NCBI RefSeq assembly: GCF_008931805.1
Contig: NZ_CP044399.1
Location: 2,542,001 to 2,606,000 of the forward strand
From: Moritella marina ATCC 15381
GTDB taxonomy: Bacteria; Pseudomonadota; Gammaproteobacteria; Enterobacterales; Moritellaceae
Reading direction: 5' to 3'
DNA length: 64,000 bases
Below are positions 17,215 through 26,200 of this stretch, piece after piece. The notes beneath the pieces were generated by a model. The model did no database searches. It had not been told where the DNA came from and saw only the letters and a program-made list of their open reading frames with translations. The number at the start of each line of letters is the position of its first letter. The first letter of the stretch is position 1. Made by a program: the position numbers and the translations under genes.

Positions 17215-18393
17215 TTAGGCTTCGCTCACTAAGAAACGCATGATTTCTTCCATGTCTAAATTAAAATCATCCGCTCTGACCGATTGAGCAATTTCATCAT
17301 CACCCATCGATAAATCAATCTGATTTGCATGCTCAAAATCACGTTTATCCAAGCTGTAAAACGAGTTTACTTTCGGGCGGATTGGATCGGCGTGGTTATA
17401 GCCTTCAACGATCGCCAATCGATTTGAATTCAATTTAACCAAAGAGCCTACAGGATAAACCCCCATACACTTAATAAAGGCATTAACCAAGCTTAAATCG
17501 ATTTGCCCAGCTTGCCCCAAGTTGCGGAGAATACCAAATGCTTTTAACTGAGTAGAACCTGCTTTATAACAGCGATTTGCCGTTAATGCATCGTAGATAT
17601 CACAGATAGTCAATATGCGACCATAGCGAGAAATTTGCTGTCCAGCCAAACCATAAGGATAACCTTCACCGTCTAATTTTTCATGATGCAAACCTGCAAC
17701 ATCCAAGCTGAGTTTAGAAATACCCGGAATCGATTTAATAATATCAATCGAGTGATTAACGTGTAACTTCATGATGTCAAATTCATCAGCCGTTAATTTA
17801 CCAGGCTTATTGAGGATCTCATCTGGCGTGCGTATCTTACCAATGTCATGTAAAAATGCCCCTATCGCCAACTCCCTAATAATACTTTTTTCAATACCAA
17901 GGTGGCGACAGAATAAGGCCATCAGCATAGATACAGCAAAAGAATGCTCGAGTAAGTATTCATCTTTTTGGCGGATATTGATGGCACACATTAAGGCGTC
18001 AGAATCGGTGAATAACGTATCGATTAACTCAGAAGTCAGCGTTTTAACTGAACAAAGATCAATCTCAGTGCCTTCTTCGATATGCGTGAATAGCTTTCTT
18101 TGTACGTCTTTAGATGTTGAAATGAGAGCCTTGGCTTGCACCATTTTCACGTTGAATGCTTGCTTACGTCCGTACATGTTGGCTTTTAAAGCAGCCGCAT
18201 CTGCCGCCATTTTAGCATCAAATTTTGATGCATCAACAAGTACGCGTTTAATACCCAATTCAATCAATTTGTTTAATACAACATCATTTTTCACCCATTC
18301 CGCTTTTGTCAGCTTAAAACTACCAGTTTGCAAAGTGATCTTTTCAATGTAAGTCCCTGCAGTAATCTCGGTAATATCTTGTTCTATAAACAT
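17215..18393 (-). CDS. HD-GYP domain protein, probable cyclic-di-GMP phosphodiesterase
   Basis: 392 residues. An N-terminal DUF3391-like region (about 1-130) precedes the HD-GYP domain (about 145-300). The metal-binding HDIGK is near residue 182 and LHHEKLDGEGYPYGL, carrying the GYP signature, near 243, so the catalytic residues are intact. Such proteins hydrolyse c-di-GMP to pGpG or GMP and influence the switch between motility and biofilm. Single gene facing the PAP2 gene. Confidence 0.9.
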   Translation of the reverse strand: MFIEQDITEITAGTYIEKITLQTGSFKLTKAEWVKNDVVLNKLIELGIKRVLVDASKFDAKMAADAAALKANMYGRKQAFNVKMVQAKALISTSKDVQRKLFTHIEEGTEIDLCSVKTLTSELIDTLFTDSDALMCAINIRQKDEYLLEHSFAVSMLMALFCRHLGIEKSIIRELAIGAFLHDIGKIRTPDEILNKPGKLTADEFDIMKLHVNHSIDIIKSIPGISKLSLDVAGLHHEKLDGEGYPYGLAGQQISRYGRILTICDIYDALTANRCYKAGSTQLKAFGILRNLGQAGQIDLSLVNAFIKCMGVYPVGSLVKLNSNRLAIVEGYNHADPIRPKVNSFYSLDKRDFEHANQIDLSMGDDEIAQSVRADDFNLDMEEIMRFLVSEA

Positions 18394-18479
18394 TAGAGTT
18401 AGCTCAAAAAAGTAGTCATGGTAAAAAGTTACTTTAGCACCATCCCCTGAGTAAATACACCTAATAACTATACAGTTGG

Positions 18480-19475
18480 CTATAGTGAGCCATCAGTAGT
18501 TAGTTTATGCGCAATGTGCATCATCTGCAGTTTGGTGATGAAGAATTTTAAATAACCGATACTCACCCAAGTCACAATAGCCGTTGCCCCCCACAGTTCA
18601 AACAAAGCAACCACATGTAGCTGGGAAATATATTGCTCTGCAATACCGATACTCGCAAACCAACCACCTGTGCTATACAAAGCTTTAGCACTAATAACCA
18701 ATGGAAACGTAAATGCAGCAAAACCAGGATTGAAGGTTAAACGAGATAAATGTAATAGCGCCATATAAATAACCACGGTCATTAACAATGCAATGCCCAA
18801 CAATACCGCCACAATAATAGGTGATGGCTCAGCCATAAAAGCCAAGTAACCAGTTAAACATAAGCTTGCTGGCGCGGCTAAAATAGCAATGGATGGTTTC
18901 GCACTTGCTGGGATTTTTTCACCAAAAATAAGACGGTTAATCATCACGGGTAATAACAACGCGTAATTAATAATGCCGAACGCTAAAATGGCATAGCAAA
19001 TCGGTTTAAACAGCTCAGGCTGCGGGCAAGTAAATACCGCAACAACCAAACCAATTGGTGGCACAAACCAACTTGGTACCATATGCTGTAATTGCATATC
19101 TTGATAACGGTGATATAAAAACAACACCAAAAATACGATATGTAGCACTATTGCGGCGAGCCATAGAAACGTCGCAGTGGCTGGATAAACAGCAGTTAAC
19201 GAGCTTGATACCACCATGGTCGCCATTGCAAATGTCGGAACAACGCTGCCAACAACATGATGAGAAAGATCATTCCAAAGTGTTTGTGGATGAATAATAA
19301 ACCGTAATAATAAAGTGAGTAAAATGACCGCTGCGATCGTTGCTGTCGCATTCTGTATAAAGCCATTAAAATCATACGCCGACTCCCACAAGGCCCCGAG
19401 AGATGAAATCCCTAAAGCAAGACCGGCGACAGGCGTTGGTAATAATTTAAAGTTAATTCTAATTTGGTTTAACAT
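18480..19475 (-). CDS. TDT-family (TehA/Mae1-like) transporter
   Basis: 331-residue membrane protein with about ten hydrophobic segments. The opening LPTPVAGLALGISSLGALWE is typical of the C4-dicarboxylate/malate and tellurite-resistance (TehA/SLAC1) family of anion channels or efflux carriers. ATG at 19475 has GAGGTG seven bases upstream; the longer ATG at 19487 has none. Divergent from a LysR regulator with a 97-base spacer, a common regulator-target layout. Substrate unknown. Confidence 0.87.
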   Translation of the reverse strand: MLNQIRINFKLLPTPVAGLALGISSLGALWESAYDFNGFIQNATATIAAVILLTLLLRFIIHPQTLWNDLSHHVVGSVVPTFAMATMVVSSSLTAVYPATATFLWLAAIVLHIVFLVLFLYHRYQDMQLQHMVPSWFVPPIGLVVAVFTCPQPELFKPICYAILAFGIINYALLLPVMINRLIFGEKIPASAKPSIAILAAPASLCLTGYLAFMAEPSPIIVAVLLGIALLMTVVIYMALLHLSRLTFNPGFAAFTFPLVISAKALYSTGGWFASIGIAEQYISQLHVVALFELWGATAIVTWVSIGYLKFFITKLQMMHIAHKLTTDGSL

Positions 19476-19572
19476 AATACACCTCACTTATTGATGTAGT
19501 GATTATAACCCTAGCTTTAGGTTAATAAAATCTGTATATTTTTAACATGAAGTTAAAATAAGTTGAACCCAC

Positions 19573-20481
19573 ATGAACCTATCGTTAAGACAATTACGTG
19601 TATTTGTTGCCGTTAGCCAGCAACAAAGTATTACTCACGCAGCAAAACATTTATTTCTAACTAAAGCCGCGGTTAGTATGGCGTTAAGCGAACTTGAAAA
19701 TCAATTAGGCCAACAGCTTTTTGATCGAACGAACAACCGCTTACACCTCAATCCATATGGCCAACGTTTATTACCCATCGCCGATGAATTACTACATCGA
19801 GCTGCCAGTATTGATACACTATTTCAACAGTCTGGCGCATTAATTGGTGATCTCGCTATCGGCGCAAGCGAAACCATCGGCAATCAGATATGCCCTTGGT
19901 TACTCGCACAGTTTCGACAGCAGACCGCGCATACCCAGCAAACCTTACACATCCGTAACAGCGCGCATATTGCAGAGATGATATTAAACTACCAGCTCGA
20001 CATTGGCCTTATTGAAGGTGATGTTAACCACAATGATATTGAAGCCACACCTTGGTTAAAAGATGAGATGTGTATCATTGCCGCTGCGAATCACCCTTTA
20101 TTGACGACATTAAGCCTACAACTAAGCGATTTAGCTGATCATGCTTGGGTACTCCGTGAAGCGGGATCAGGGAGCCGCGCTTTCTTTGATATCCATGTTG
20201 CGCCTGCAATCGGGCAATGGCAACTGGCTTATCAGCTCAATTCGATTGAAGCACAGCTTAACTTTGTTGCCGCCGGATTAGGCCTTGCTTGCGTATCTAA
20301 ATTCAGTGCTACGCACGCCCTCGCGAATGGTCGTGTGCGCATATTACCACTCGATAGCAAGTTAGAGCGACAATATAAGATAATCATGCATAAGCAAAAA
20401 TACAAAAGCGCACTAATCACGGCGTTTATCGAGTTTAGTCAGCAATGGGATGCGGCGACCTTAATTCCCCATAAAGTATGA
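19573..20481 (+). CDS. LysR-family transcriptional regulator
   Basis: 302 residues. The winged helix-turn-helix is at about residues 3-60 (LRQLRVFVAVSQQQSITHAAKHLFLTKAAVSMALSELENQLGQQLFDR); a periplasmic-binding-like effector domain covers about 90-295 (IGASETIGNQICPWLLAQF, WVLREAGSGSRAFFD). The latter phrases recall the CysB-like YeiE/CbbR branch. Divergent from the TDT transporter gene, which it probably controls. Confidence 0.92.
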   Translation: MNLSLRQLRVFVAVSQQQSITHAAKHLFLTKAAVSMALSELENQLGQQLFDRTNNRLHLNPYGQRLLPIADELLHRAASIDTLFQQSGALIGDLAIGASETIGNQICPWLLAQFRQQTAHTQQTLHIRNSAHIAEMILNYQLDIGLIEGDVNHNDIEATPWLKDEMCIIAAANHPLLTTLSLQLSDLADHAWVLREAGSGSRAFFDIHVAPAIGQWQLAYQLNSIEAQLNFVAAGLGLACVSKFSATHALANGRVRILPLDSKLERQYKIIMHKQKYKSALITAFIEFSQQWDAATLIPHKV

Positions 20482-20573
20482 AAAATCAGTGTTTAACATT
20501 AGCGAAGAGCAGCGACAAGAAAAATATACGCTAATATTATTATCATTATAGGATGATAAATTAAGGCGATAAA

Positions 20574-21368
20574 ATGTTGAATAGCGCTCGATTACATGAC
20601 CAATTTAAGCTCACTAAATGGCTTAAATTGGTCATCGTCTATAGCTTCACTATGAATCAAGTGTATGCGCATGACTCACTAGCGCACATGCCACAAGGTA
20701 ATCCCTCGCAAGATATGATTATCAATCGATTAACCGCAGGAGTGAATAGCCAGTTACAACATGGACCCGTTCGCAAAGGAGAAACATTAACATCGATAGC
20801 GCAACAACGCGCCCCCCAAAATACCTCCCGAAACCAATACATAGAGATGATTTTTAGACTCAATCCACAGGCTTTTATTAATCAGAATAAGAATAAGCTC
20901 AAAACCGGAAGCCTGCTTAGATTACCAGGTTATCAGCAAGGCAATGATAGCCTTCAAAATGTAGCGAGGGCACAGCCGAGGACGCAATTTAACAACCAAA
21001 AAGTGCAACTAATTGAATACAACTCACTATTACAGATTAAGAGCGAGTCAAAAACCACACCGTTTTTACCACAAATCCCTATTCACGTCATCGCTCCGAA
21101 TAGCTTAAACCAGCAACAAAAGCGAGCGAAGTTACAAGCCTTGATGCTACAAAACCAACAAACAGAAATACACGAACAAGTCGCATTATTACAACACATC
21201 AGTGAGATCGAACAACAACTAACAATAAGCCAAGAATCCGCGTCAAAACTCACTCATAGTCAGCAGCAACTCAGCTTAAAAAATAAAAATCTACTGCTAC
21301 AAATTCAAGATTTACATAAAAAATACGATCACATTATCAATAACTACAACTTCACCCCTAAATTTTAG
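20574..21368 (+). CDS. FimV-like secreted protein with LysM-type domain and coiled coil
   Basis: 264 residues. A signal peptide (LVIVYSFTMNQVYA) precedes a domain at about 60-125, YGPV-like QLQHGPVRKGETLTSIAQQ...YIEMIFRLNPQAFINQNKNKLKTGSLLRLPGY, which matches the N-terminal FimV/TspA LysM-like peptidoglycan-binding region (NPxAFINxNxNxLKxGxxLRLP). The C-terminal third (about 170-255) is Gln/Leu-rich and predicted coiled coil. It is much shorter than FimV/HubP and lacks the acidic repeats and cytoplasmic TPR end. A 15-bp perfect inverted repeat lies in the signal-peptide codons. Confidence 0.7.
   Translation: MLNSARLHDQFKLTKWLKLVIVYSFTMNQVYAHDSLAHMPQGNPSQDMIINRLTAGVNSQLQHGPVRKGETLTSIAQQRAPQNTSRNQYIEMIFRLNPQAFINQNKNKLKTGSLLRLPGYQQGNDSLQNVARAQPRTQFNNQKVQLIEYNSLLQIKSESKTTPFLPQIPIHVIAPNSLNQQQKRAKLQALMLQNQQTEIHEQVALLQHISEIEQQLTISQESASKLTHSQQQLSLKNKNLLLQIQDLHKKYDHIINNYNFTPKF
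20596..20635. repeat. Perfect 15-bp inverted repeat inside the start of the FimV-like gene
   Basis: ATGACCAATTTAAGC (20596-20610) and GCTTAAATTGGTCAT (20621-20635) are exact reverse complements around a 10-base loop. It begins 22 bases after the start codon, so it could fold in the mRNA near the initiation region or bind a protein as DNA. Confidence 0.85.
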
Positions 21369-21370
21369 GT

Positions 21371-21398
21371 AAAAAAAAGGAGTAGCAAACGCTACTCC
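21371..21398 (-). terminator. Rho-independent terminator pointing to the minus strand
   Basis: GGAGTAGC-gtttGCTACTCC on the minus strand is followed by eight T residues. No annotated minus-strand gene ends here; the only candidate is the open frame at 21456-21623. The A-rich side faces the plus-strand gene ending at 21368, so it may serve both directions weakly. Confidence 0.7.
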
Positions 21399-21455
21399 TA
21401 CCGTAATAGTCAAAAATTATTACGCCTGAATACATCACCAACCTAGCTGGAAATT

Positions 21456-21623
21456 TCAGGATAAAGTATACTTACTTCTTTGATATAAAATATTCAAATA
21501 GCTGTTGCTAGGCAAACGGTCGAAAGGAATTAAAATACCCTTGCCAAATAAGTAGACATAAAACTCAAGCTCGTGCGAAGCTTGAGTATCCGTGCTAAGA
21601 CTATTAAACAAAAAGCTGACCAC
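21456..21623 (-). other. Possible small gene, relic or dispersed repeat on the minus strand
   Basis: A minus-strand frame stays open from about 21675 to TGA at 21456, but without an ATG; the first GTG is at 21623. It would encode about 55 residues with ordinary protein-like composition (for example ASHELEFYVYLFGKGILIPF). A stem CTCAAGC...GCTTGAG lies inside, and a strong terminator follows 58 bases after the stop. It may be a small protein with a non-ATG start, a regulatory RNA, a gene remnant or a repeated intergenic element. Confidence 0.3.
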
Positions 21624-21631
21624 AAGGTCAA
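21616..21631. promoter_or_regulatory. RutR-like operator upstream of the TetR-family gene
   Basis: CTGACCACAAGGTCAA matches the RutR consensus TTGACCAnnTGGTCAA at 12 of 14 defined positions. It lies 67 bases before the regulator's start codon, which suggests autoregulation. Confidence 0.6.
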
Positions 21632-21697
21632 GTTTTAATGTGTATTTTGTTACTTTTTTGTAAAGCTTTATAACTTTATATCAATAATTACGAAGGG

Positions 21698-22348
21698 ATG
21701 AATATAAGTATGTCTACCATACGGAAGAAAAACGAAGCAAAGATTTTAAAGGCTGCAAGTCAAGTGTTTGCCAGTGAAGGTTACGCAGCAACAAAAACCA
21801 TTGATATCGCGAAACTTGCCGGTGTACCTAAGGCCAACGTCTATTATTACTTTGGTAATAAAGAGACACTATACTCAGCTGTATTAGAAACGATCATTGA
21901 GCCATTACTCAGCGCAACCCATCCAATTGAAACTATCGATAACCCCGCAATAGCCTTAACTGAATACATTAAGACTAAACTGCTCATCTCACGCGATTAC
22001 CCATATGCTTCGAAAGTATTCGCCAACGAGATCATGCGAGGTTCGCCATTATTATCACCAGAGATACGCCAACGCTTAATGAATCAGAGTACTTTTTTAC
22101 TCGATAAATTTAGCCAATGGATTGCCGCGGGCCAAATGGACAACATATCACCACATCACTTATTGTTTATGATCTGGTCTTCGACCCAAACTTATGCTGA
22201 CTTTAGCTGGCAGATCAACGCCGTAATGGGTAAATCATCACTCGCAGCGAGTGATTATGATGATGCTGCACATCTCATCAGCCAGCTGGTTCTAAAAGGC
22301 TGTAATGTACAATCTTGTGGCAACAATACAGTGCCAGCAGCCAGTTAA
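21698..22348 (+). CDS. RutR-like TetR-family transcriptional regulator
   Basis: 216 residues. The TetR helix-turn-helix is at about 10-60 (ILKAASQVFASEGYAATKTIDIAKLAGVPKANVYYYFGNKETLY). The C-terminal half strongly recalls RutR, the uracil-sensing regulator of pyrimidine breakdown that also affects purine genes: SKVFANEIMRGSPLL, FSQWIAAGQMDNISPHHLLFMIWSSTQTYADF. A RutR-like operator lies just upstream. Neither rut genes nor carAB are in the window. Start is the ATG at 21698 or the one four codons later; both have a poor distance to AAGGG. Confidence 0.82.
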   Translation: MNISMSTIRKKNEAKILKAASQVFASEGYAATKTIDIAKLAGVPKANVYYYFGNKETLYSAVLETIIEPLLSATHPIETIDNPAIALTEYIKTKLLISRDYPYASKVFANEIMRGSPLLSPEIRQRLMNQSTFLLDKFSQWIAAGQMDNISPHHLLFMIWSSTQTYADFSWQINAVMGKSSLAASDYDDAAHLISQLVLKGCNVQSCGNNTVPAAS

Positions 22349-22358
22349 AGCCGCTTAC

Positions 22359-23300
22359 TTATAAATATGAGCGAAGCGGAGTTAAAATTAATTTTTTTAT
22401 ATCCCCTAAGCCATTTTTAATGCGCCGAATTTGAGGGTTAAGCAAGAACGCATAACCCTCAAAACACAGCGCATTGATAAATTTTCTTTGTGTTCGGTAA
22501 TAATCTGCATAACCTTCTTTCAACTTGGCATCTGCCAAAGCAAATGTATGCTTGCTTAATCCCAGTTTTCGCTGTTTATAATCATTAATAATATGTTCGA
22601 TACACTCAAGATGCTGTAGACGCTTACTGTCAGTTTGAGTCACCGAATCACTACGCATGAGATAACCCGTGTAGCTTTTCGTTAATAGTGCTATCTCAAA
22701 CTGCTCACAAATTTTTAGCCATAACTGCCAATCCTCGCAATAGCTCATATCGACATCAAACATTCCAACCGTCTTAAATACCGACGCCTTCACCATCACC
22801 GTCGATGTCCCAACCACATTATGAGCCAATACCAGTGCTAAAGGCTGCGTAATACCATAGCTAGGTGTAGTCACTTCTTTAAATTGATTCCAATACCCAA
22901 AACAATCAACAATGTACTGATATTTTTCGTTCACATGATCATAATTAGTAAATGACATTGCGACACTCGGATCCGCGTCATGCAACGCTAACTGCGCCGT
23001 TAATTTTCCTGGGTACCAATAATCATCCGCATCTAAAAATGCAATATACTCACCAGCCGCGTGTTCTATCGCGATATTACGCGCAGCTGAAGCACCAAGC
23101 CCTTTGGTCGTCATCACCTTTATACCTAGTTCCTGCTGGCGCAAAGATTCAAGATATTCCGCCGTGCCGTCAGTGCTATTATCATTGACAATAATGATCT
23201 CAACATCATTTCGGTCTTGTTGCAAAATGCTTTCTATCGCTTTTGGTAAATAGGCCAAGCAATTATAGCTCGGAATAATCACTGAAACTGTATATCCCAT
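22359..23300 (-). CDS. Family 2 glycosyltransferase
   Basis: 313 residues. GT-A fold N terminus: VSVIIPSYNCLAYLPKAIESILQQ, VEIIIVNDNSTDGT, SAARNIAIEHAAGEYIAFLDADDYW with the metal-binding DXD (DAD), then CEDWQLWLKI with the probable catalytic Asp. No transmembrane segment, so cytoplasmic or peripheral. It probably adds a sugar to a surface polysaccharide or O-antigen. Convergent with the TetR gene (10-base gap) and divergent from a GT4 gene. Confidence 0.9.
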   Translation of the reverse strand: MGYTVSVIIPSYNCLAYLPKAIESILQQDRNDVEIIIVNDNSTDGTAEYLESLRQQELGIKVMTTKGLGASAARNIAIEHAAGEYIAFLDADDYWYPGKLTAQLALHDADPSVAMSFTNYDHVNEKYQYIVDCFGYWNQFKEVTTPSYGITQPLALVLAHNVVGTSTVMVKASVFKTVGMFDVDMSYCEDWQLWLKICEQFEIALLTKSYTGYLMRSDSVTQTDSKRLQHLECIEHIINDYKQRKLGLSKHTFALADAKLKEGYADYYRTQRKFINALCFEGYAFLLNPQIRRIKNGLGDIKKLILTPLRSYL

Positions 23301-23478
23301 AACACTACCCTATGTTATCTGCTGATACCTGTATGTAACATCCTAAAAAACAATTGTCCTGATAAATACTATCATTAGTTAGCGGCTTTATTTTTATTCT
23401 AGCTATGTTGATAAGCCTAGCTAACAAATTAATTTTTGAATGTAAGTACGATAATTATTATCGTTTAAATAAACAGGG

Positions 23479-24675
23479 ATGAACGAACATATGTATAAAG
23501 CGGATGGTAGAATGAAAAAAGTGGCATTTTTAGCGCCTTCATACCCAGTGCTAAGTGAAACATTCATTCGGACGGAAATTGATTCTGTTCGTGCTAATGG
23601 CCATGATGTATGTGTCATGACATTTATAAAATATCCGGACTGTGGAAAGTTCAACTATGATGTTCATGTGATCGGCGAAAACTCCCCCCTTTATTTACTC
23701 TACACTCTTAGCCCTCTCGGTATATTAAAAGCATTACATTTCATCACCAAACAACGTTCAATGCCCAAATTATCGTTATTCCGATATAGCCTCAAGCTTG
23801 CTCTGCAAATGCGAAAAGCAGGCGTTAATCATGTCCATGCTCACTTTGCCCAGCATACCTGCACACATGCGATTGCAGCTGCGAAGATGATGGGCATCAG
23901 TAACTCTTTTGTTGCTCATGGCCATGATCTATATGAAGCACCATTTGACGTCGATTTAAAGGTAAATAACAGCAATTTTGTGGTCGCGGTATGCAAAGAC
24001 ATGGAGAATGATTTAAAGAAAATAAACGACGCTAAGATAAGGTTGTTACATTGTGGGGTGAAAACCAATAAATTTAAACCGCCAGTGTTACCTGCCAGCA
24101 AACCCGCAGATGGCACGCCGATTAAACTGGTATTCTTAGGTCGATTAGTTGAGCAAAAAGGCGTTTATTACTTGATCCAAAGTCTCGCAGAATTAAATAC
24201 ACACAAGTTAATTACTCTCGATATTATTGGTGATGGCGAATTGCGCACAAGCTTACAACAGCAAGTATATCAATTAGGGTTATCGAAGTTTGTCCGCTTT
24301 CACGGGTCTAAATCCCCCGACTGGGTCAGCCGTAATCTTGCCACTTTTGATTGTCTCGTTGCTCCATTCTGCGTCTCACATTCAGGCTGTGTTGATACTG
24401 GTCCCCTCGTATTAAAAGAAGCCATGGCTGTCGGTATTCCCGTGATCACCACAGATTTAATGGGTTGCAAAGAGATAGTCGCACAAGGAACAGGCTTGAT
24501 TGTAAAACAAAAAAATAGCCCATCACTGAGTCTCGCAATTACTGAATTTATCAATTATTCACCAGAAAAACGTGAAGATATGAGGCGTTTAGCAAGATCA
24601 AATATAGAAGATAACTTTGATGCTTTAAATCAAGCGAAGAGCCTATCAAATTGGATTGAGGCTTGTGCTAGTTAA
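23479..24675 (+). CDS. Family 4 glycosyltransferase
   Basis: 398 residues with the GT-B layout. N-terminal domain: VAFLAPSYPVLSETFIRTEI and NHVHAHFAQHTCTHAIAAA, typical of exopolysaccharide/colanic-acid type transferases (WcaL/AmsK-like). C-terminal nucleotide-sugar domain: KLVFLGRLVEQKGVYYLIQSLAEL and GPLVLKEAMAVGIPVITTDLMG with the conserved EX7E-like Glu region. Start could be 23479, 23491 or 23512 (MKKVAFLAPSYP, the conserved beginning); none has an ideal ribosome-binding site. Paired with the divergent GT2 gene, but no wider polysaccharide locus is visible. Confidence 0.88.
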   Translation: MNEHMYKADGRMKKVAFLAPSYPVLSETFIRTEIDSVRANGHDVCVMTFIKYPDCGKFNYDVHVIGENSPLYLLYTLSPLGILKALHFITKQRSMPKLSLFRYSLKLALQMRKAGVNHVHAHFAQHTCTHAIAAAKMMGISNSFVAHGHDLYEAPFDVDLKVNNSNFVVAVCKDMENDLKKINDAKIRLLHCGVKTNKFKPPVLPASKPADGTPIKLVFLGRLVEQKGVYYLIQSLAELNTHKLITLDIIGDGELRTSLQQQVYQLGLSKFVRFHGSKSPDWVSRNLATFDCLVAPFCVSHSGCVDTGPLVLKEAMAVGIPVITTDLMGCKEIVAQGTGLIVKQKNSPSLSLAITEFINYSPEKREDMRRLARSNIEDNFDALNQAKSLSNWIEACAS

Positions 24676-24749
24676 ATTAGCTGCTGCAAGACATAAATAG
24701 TAAAAAGGTAAAATAAAGAATAAGAAATAGAGAATAGGAAATAGGAAAT

Positions 24750-24783
24750 AAAAATAACGCGGTACACTCGTCAGTTTACCGCG
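24750..24783 (-). terminator. Probable terminator after guaD
   Basis: CGCGGTA and TACCGCG pair around a 12-base loop; on the minus strand TTATTTTTATTT follows. The stretch 24707-24754 beside it is a purine-rich run of imperfect AATAGGAA/AAGAAATAG units. It lies 18 bases after the guaD stop. Confidence 0.6.
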
Positions 24784-24801
24784 CTATCACTAGCTTAAAT
24801 G

Positions 24802-26109
24802 TTACAGACTGCTATAACGATTCTCACCGTATACGTATGTTTCACATACAACACGATCATCACCCATCAACATCAATGCAAACAAGGTTTCTTCTAATGA
24901 CGTTGAGTTGTCCATACGGAATTTAAGTAACGGCGTAGCAGCTAAATCTAACACCACGAAATCCGCTTCTTTACCTACGGCTAAGTTACCAATTTTGTCT
25001 TCTAAACGTAATGCGTTTGCACCACCTAACGTAGCCAAATAAAGTGATTTAAATGGGCTTAGCGCCTGTCCTTGCAACTGCATTACTTTATATGCTTCAT
25101 TCATCGTTGATAATAACGAAAAACAAGTACCCGCGCCCACATCTGTGCCCATGCCAACATTAACACCGAATTTTTCTAAACGCGGTAAGTCTAATAAACC
25201 CGAGCCTAAGAATAAGTTTGAAGTAGGACAGAAAGCCACAGCAGAACCCGTATCAGCCAAGCGTTGACATTCGCTATCACACAAATGAATACCGTGTGCA
25301 AATACCGAGCGTTCACTCAACAGGCCATGATGATCGTATACATCCAGGTAGTTAGTACGCTCAGGGAACAGTTCTTTAACCCATTCAATTTCTTTTAAGT
25401 TTTCTGATAAATGGGTGTGCATATACAGATCAGGGTATTCATTTAACAAACGCGCCGCAACATCAAGCTGTTCAGGCGTACTTGTCGGTGCAAAACGAGG
25501 CGTTACCGCATAGTGCAAGCGGCCTTTATGGTGCCAGCGTTCAATCAACTCTTTACTGTCTTCATAACAACTTTCAATGGTATCGGTTAAGAAATCAGGC
25601 GCGTTACGATCCATCATCACTTTACCGCAGATAATACGTAAGTTACGTAATTCCGCTTGCGTAAAGAAGCTATCAACCGATGCTTTATGTACAGTCCCGA
25701 ATACTAACGCTGTCGTGGTACCGTTACTCATTAATTCTTCTAAGAAGATCTCAGCTACTTTTGTCGCATGCTCAGGATCATCAAACTTACCTTCTGCAGG
25801 GAAAGTATAGTTATTTAGCCAATCCAGTAATTGCTCACCGTACGACGCAATCATACCCGTCTGTGGGTAATGTACATGGGTATCAATAAAACCCGATGTA
25901 ATGAGCTTATTCTCATATACTTTTACAGTGATATCGCTGCTTTCATTAGCCAGGATCTCATCTGCGTTACCAACCCCTTGCACGATACCATTTTCAATGA
26001 TCATTGCGCCATCAGCAAAATATTCATACGAATTTTCCATACCGACTTTATCGGGATCGCCAATGCTATGTAATATTGCTGATCGGTATGCTGTTCGAAT
26101 TGTACTCAT
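24802..26109 (-). CDS. guaD: Guanine deaminase
   Basis: Zn-dependent amidohydrolase that converts guanine to xanthine, feeding XdhABC. 435 residues. GFIDTHVHYPQTGMI carries the first metal His pair; MHTHLSENLKEIEWV, FAHGIHLCD and GMGTDVGAGTCFS carry the remaining metal and catalytic residues. EQLLDWLNNYTFPAE is specific to guanine deaminases. Last gene of xdhA-xdhB-xdhC-guaD, 91 bases after xdhC. Confidence 0.95.
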   Translation of the reverse strand: MSTIRTAYRSAILHSIGDPDKVGMENSYEYFADGAMIIENGIVQGVGNADEILANESSDITVKVYENKLITSGFIDTHVHYPQTGMIASYGEQLLDWLNNYTFPAEGKFDDPEHATKVAEIFLEELMSNGTTTALVFGTVHKASVDSFFTQAELRNLRIICGKVMMDRNAPDFLTDTIESCYEDSKELIERWHHKGRLHYAVTPRFAPTSTPEQLDVAARLLNEYPDLYMHTHLSENLKEIEWVKELFPERTNYLDVYDHHGLLSERSVFAHGIHLCDSECQRLADTGSAVAFCPTSNLFLGSGLLDLPRLEKFGVNVGMGTDVGAGTCFSLLSTMNEAYKVMQLQGQALSPFKSLYLATLGGANALRLEDKIGNLAVGKEADFVVLDLAATPLLKFRMDNSTSLEETLFALMLMGDDRVVCETYVYGENRYSSL

Positions 26110-26200
26110 CTAAAACTTCCTTCATTATGCTACTGCATCATATCTCGCGCTATCCTAATACGCTCAAGATAGCCTGTCTATAATTATACACTGTCGATTA

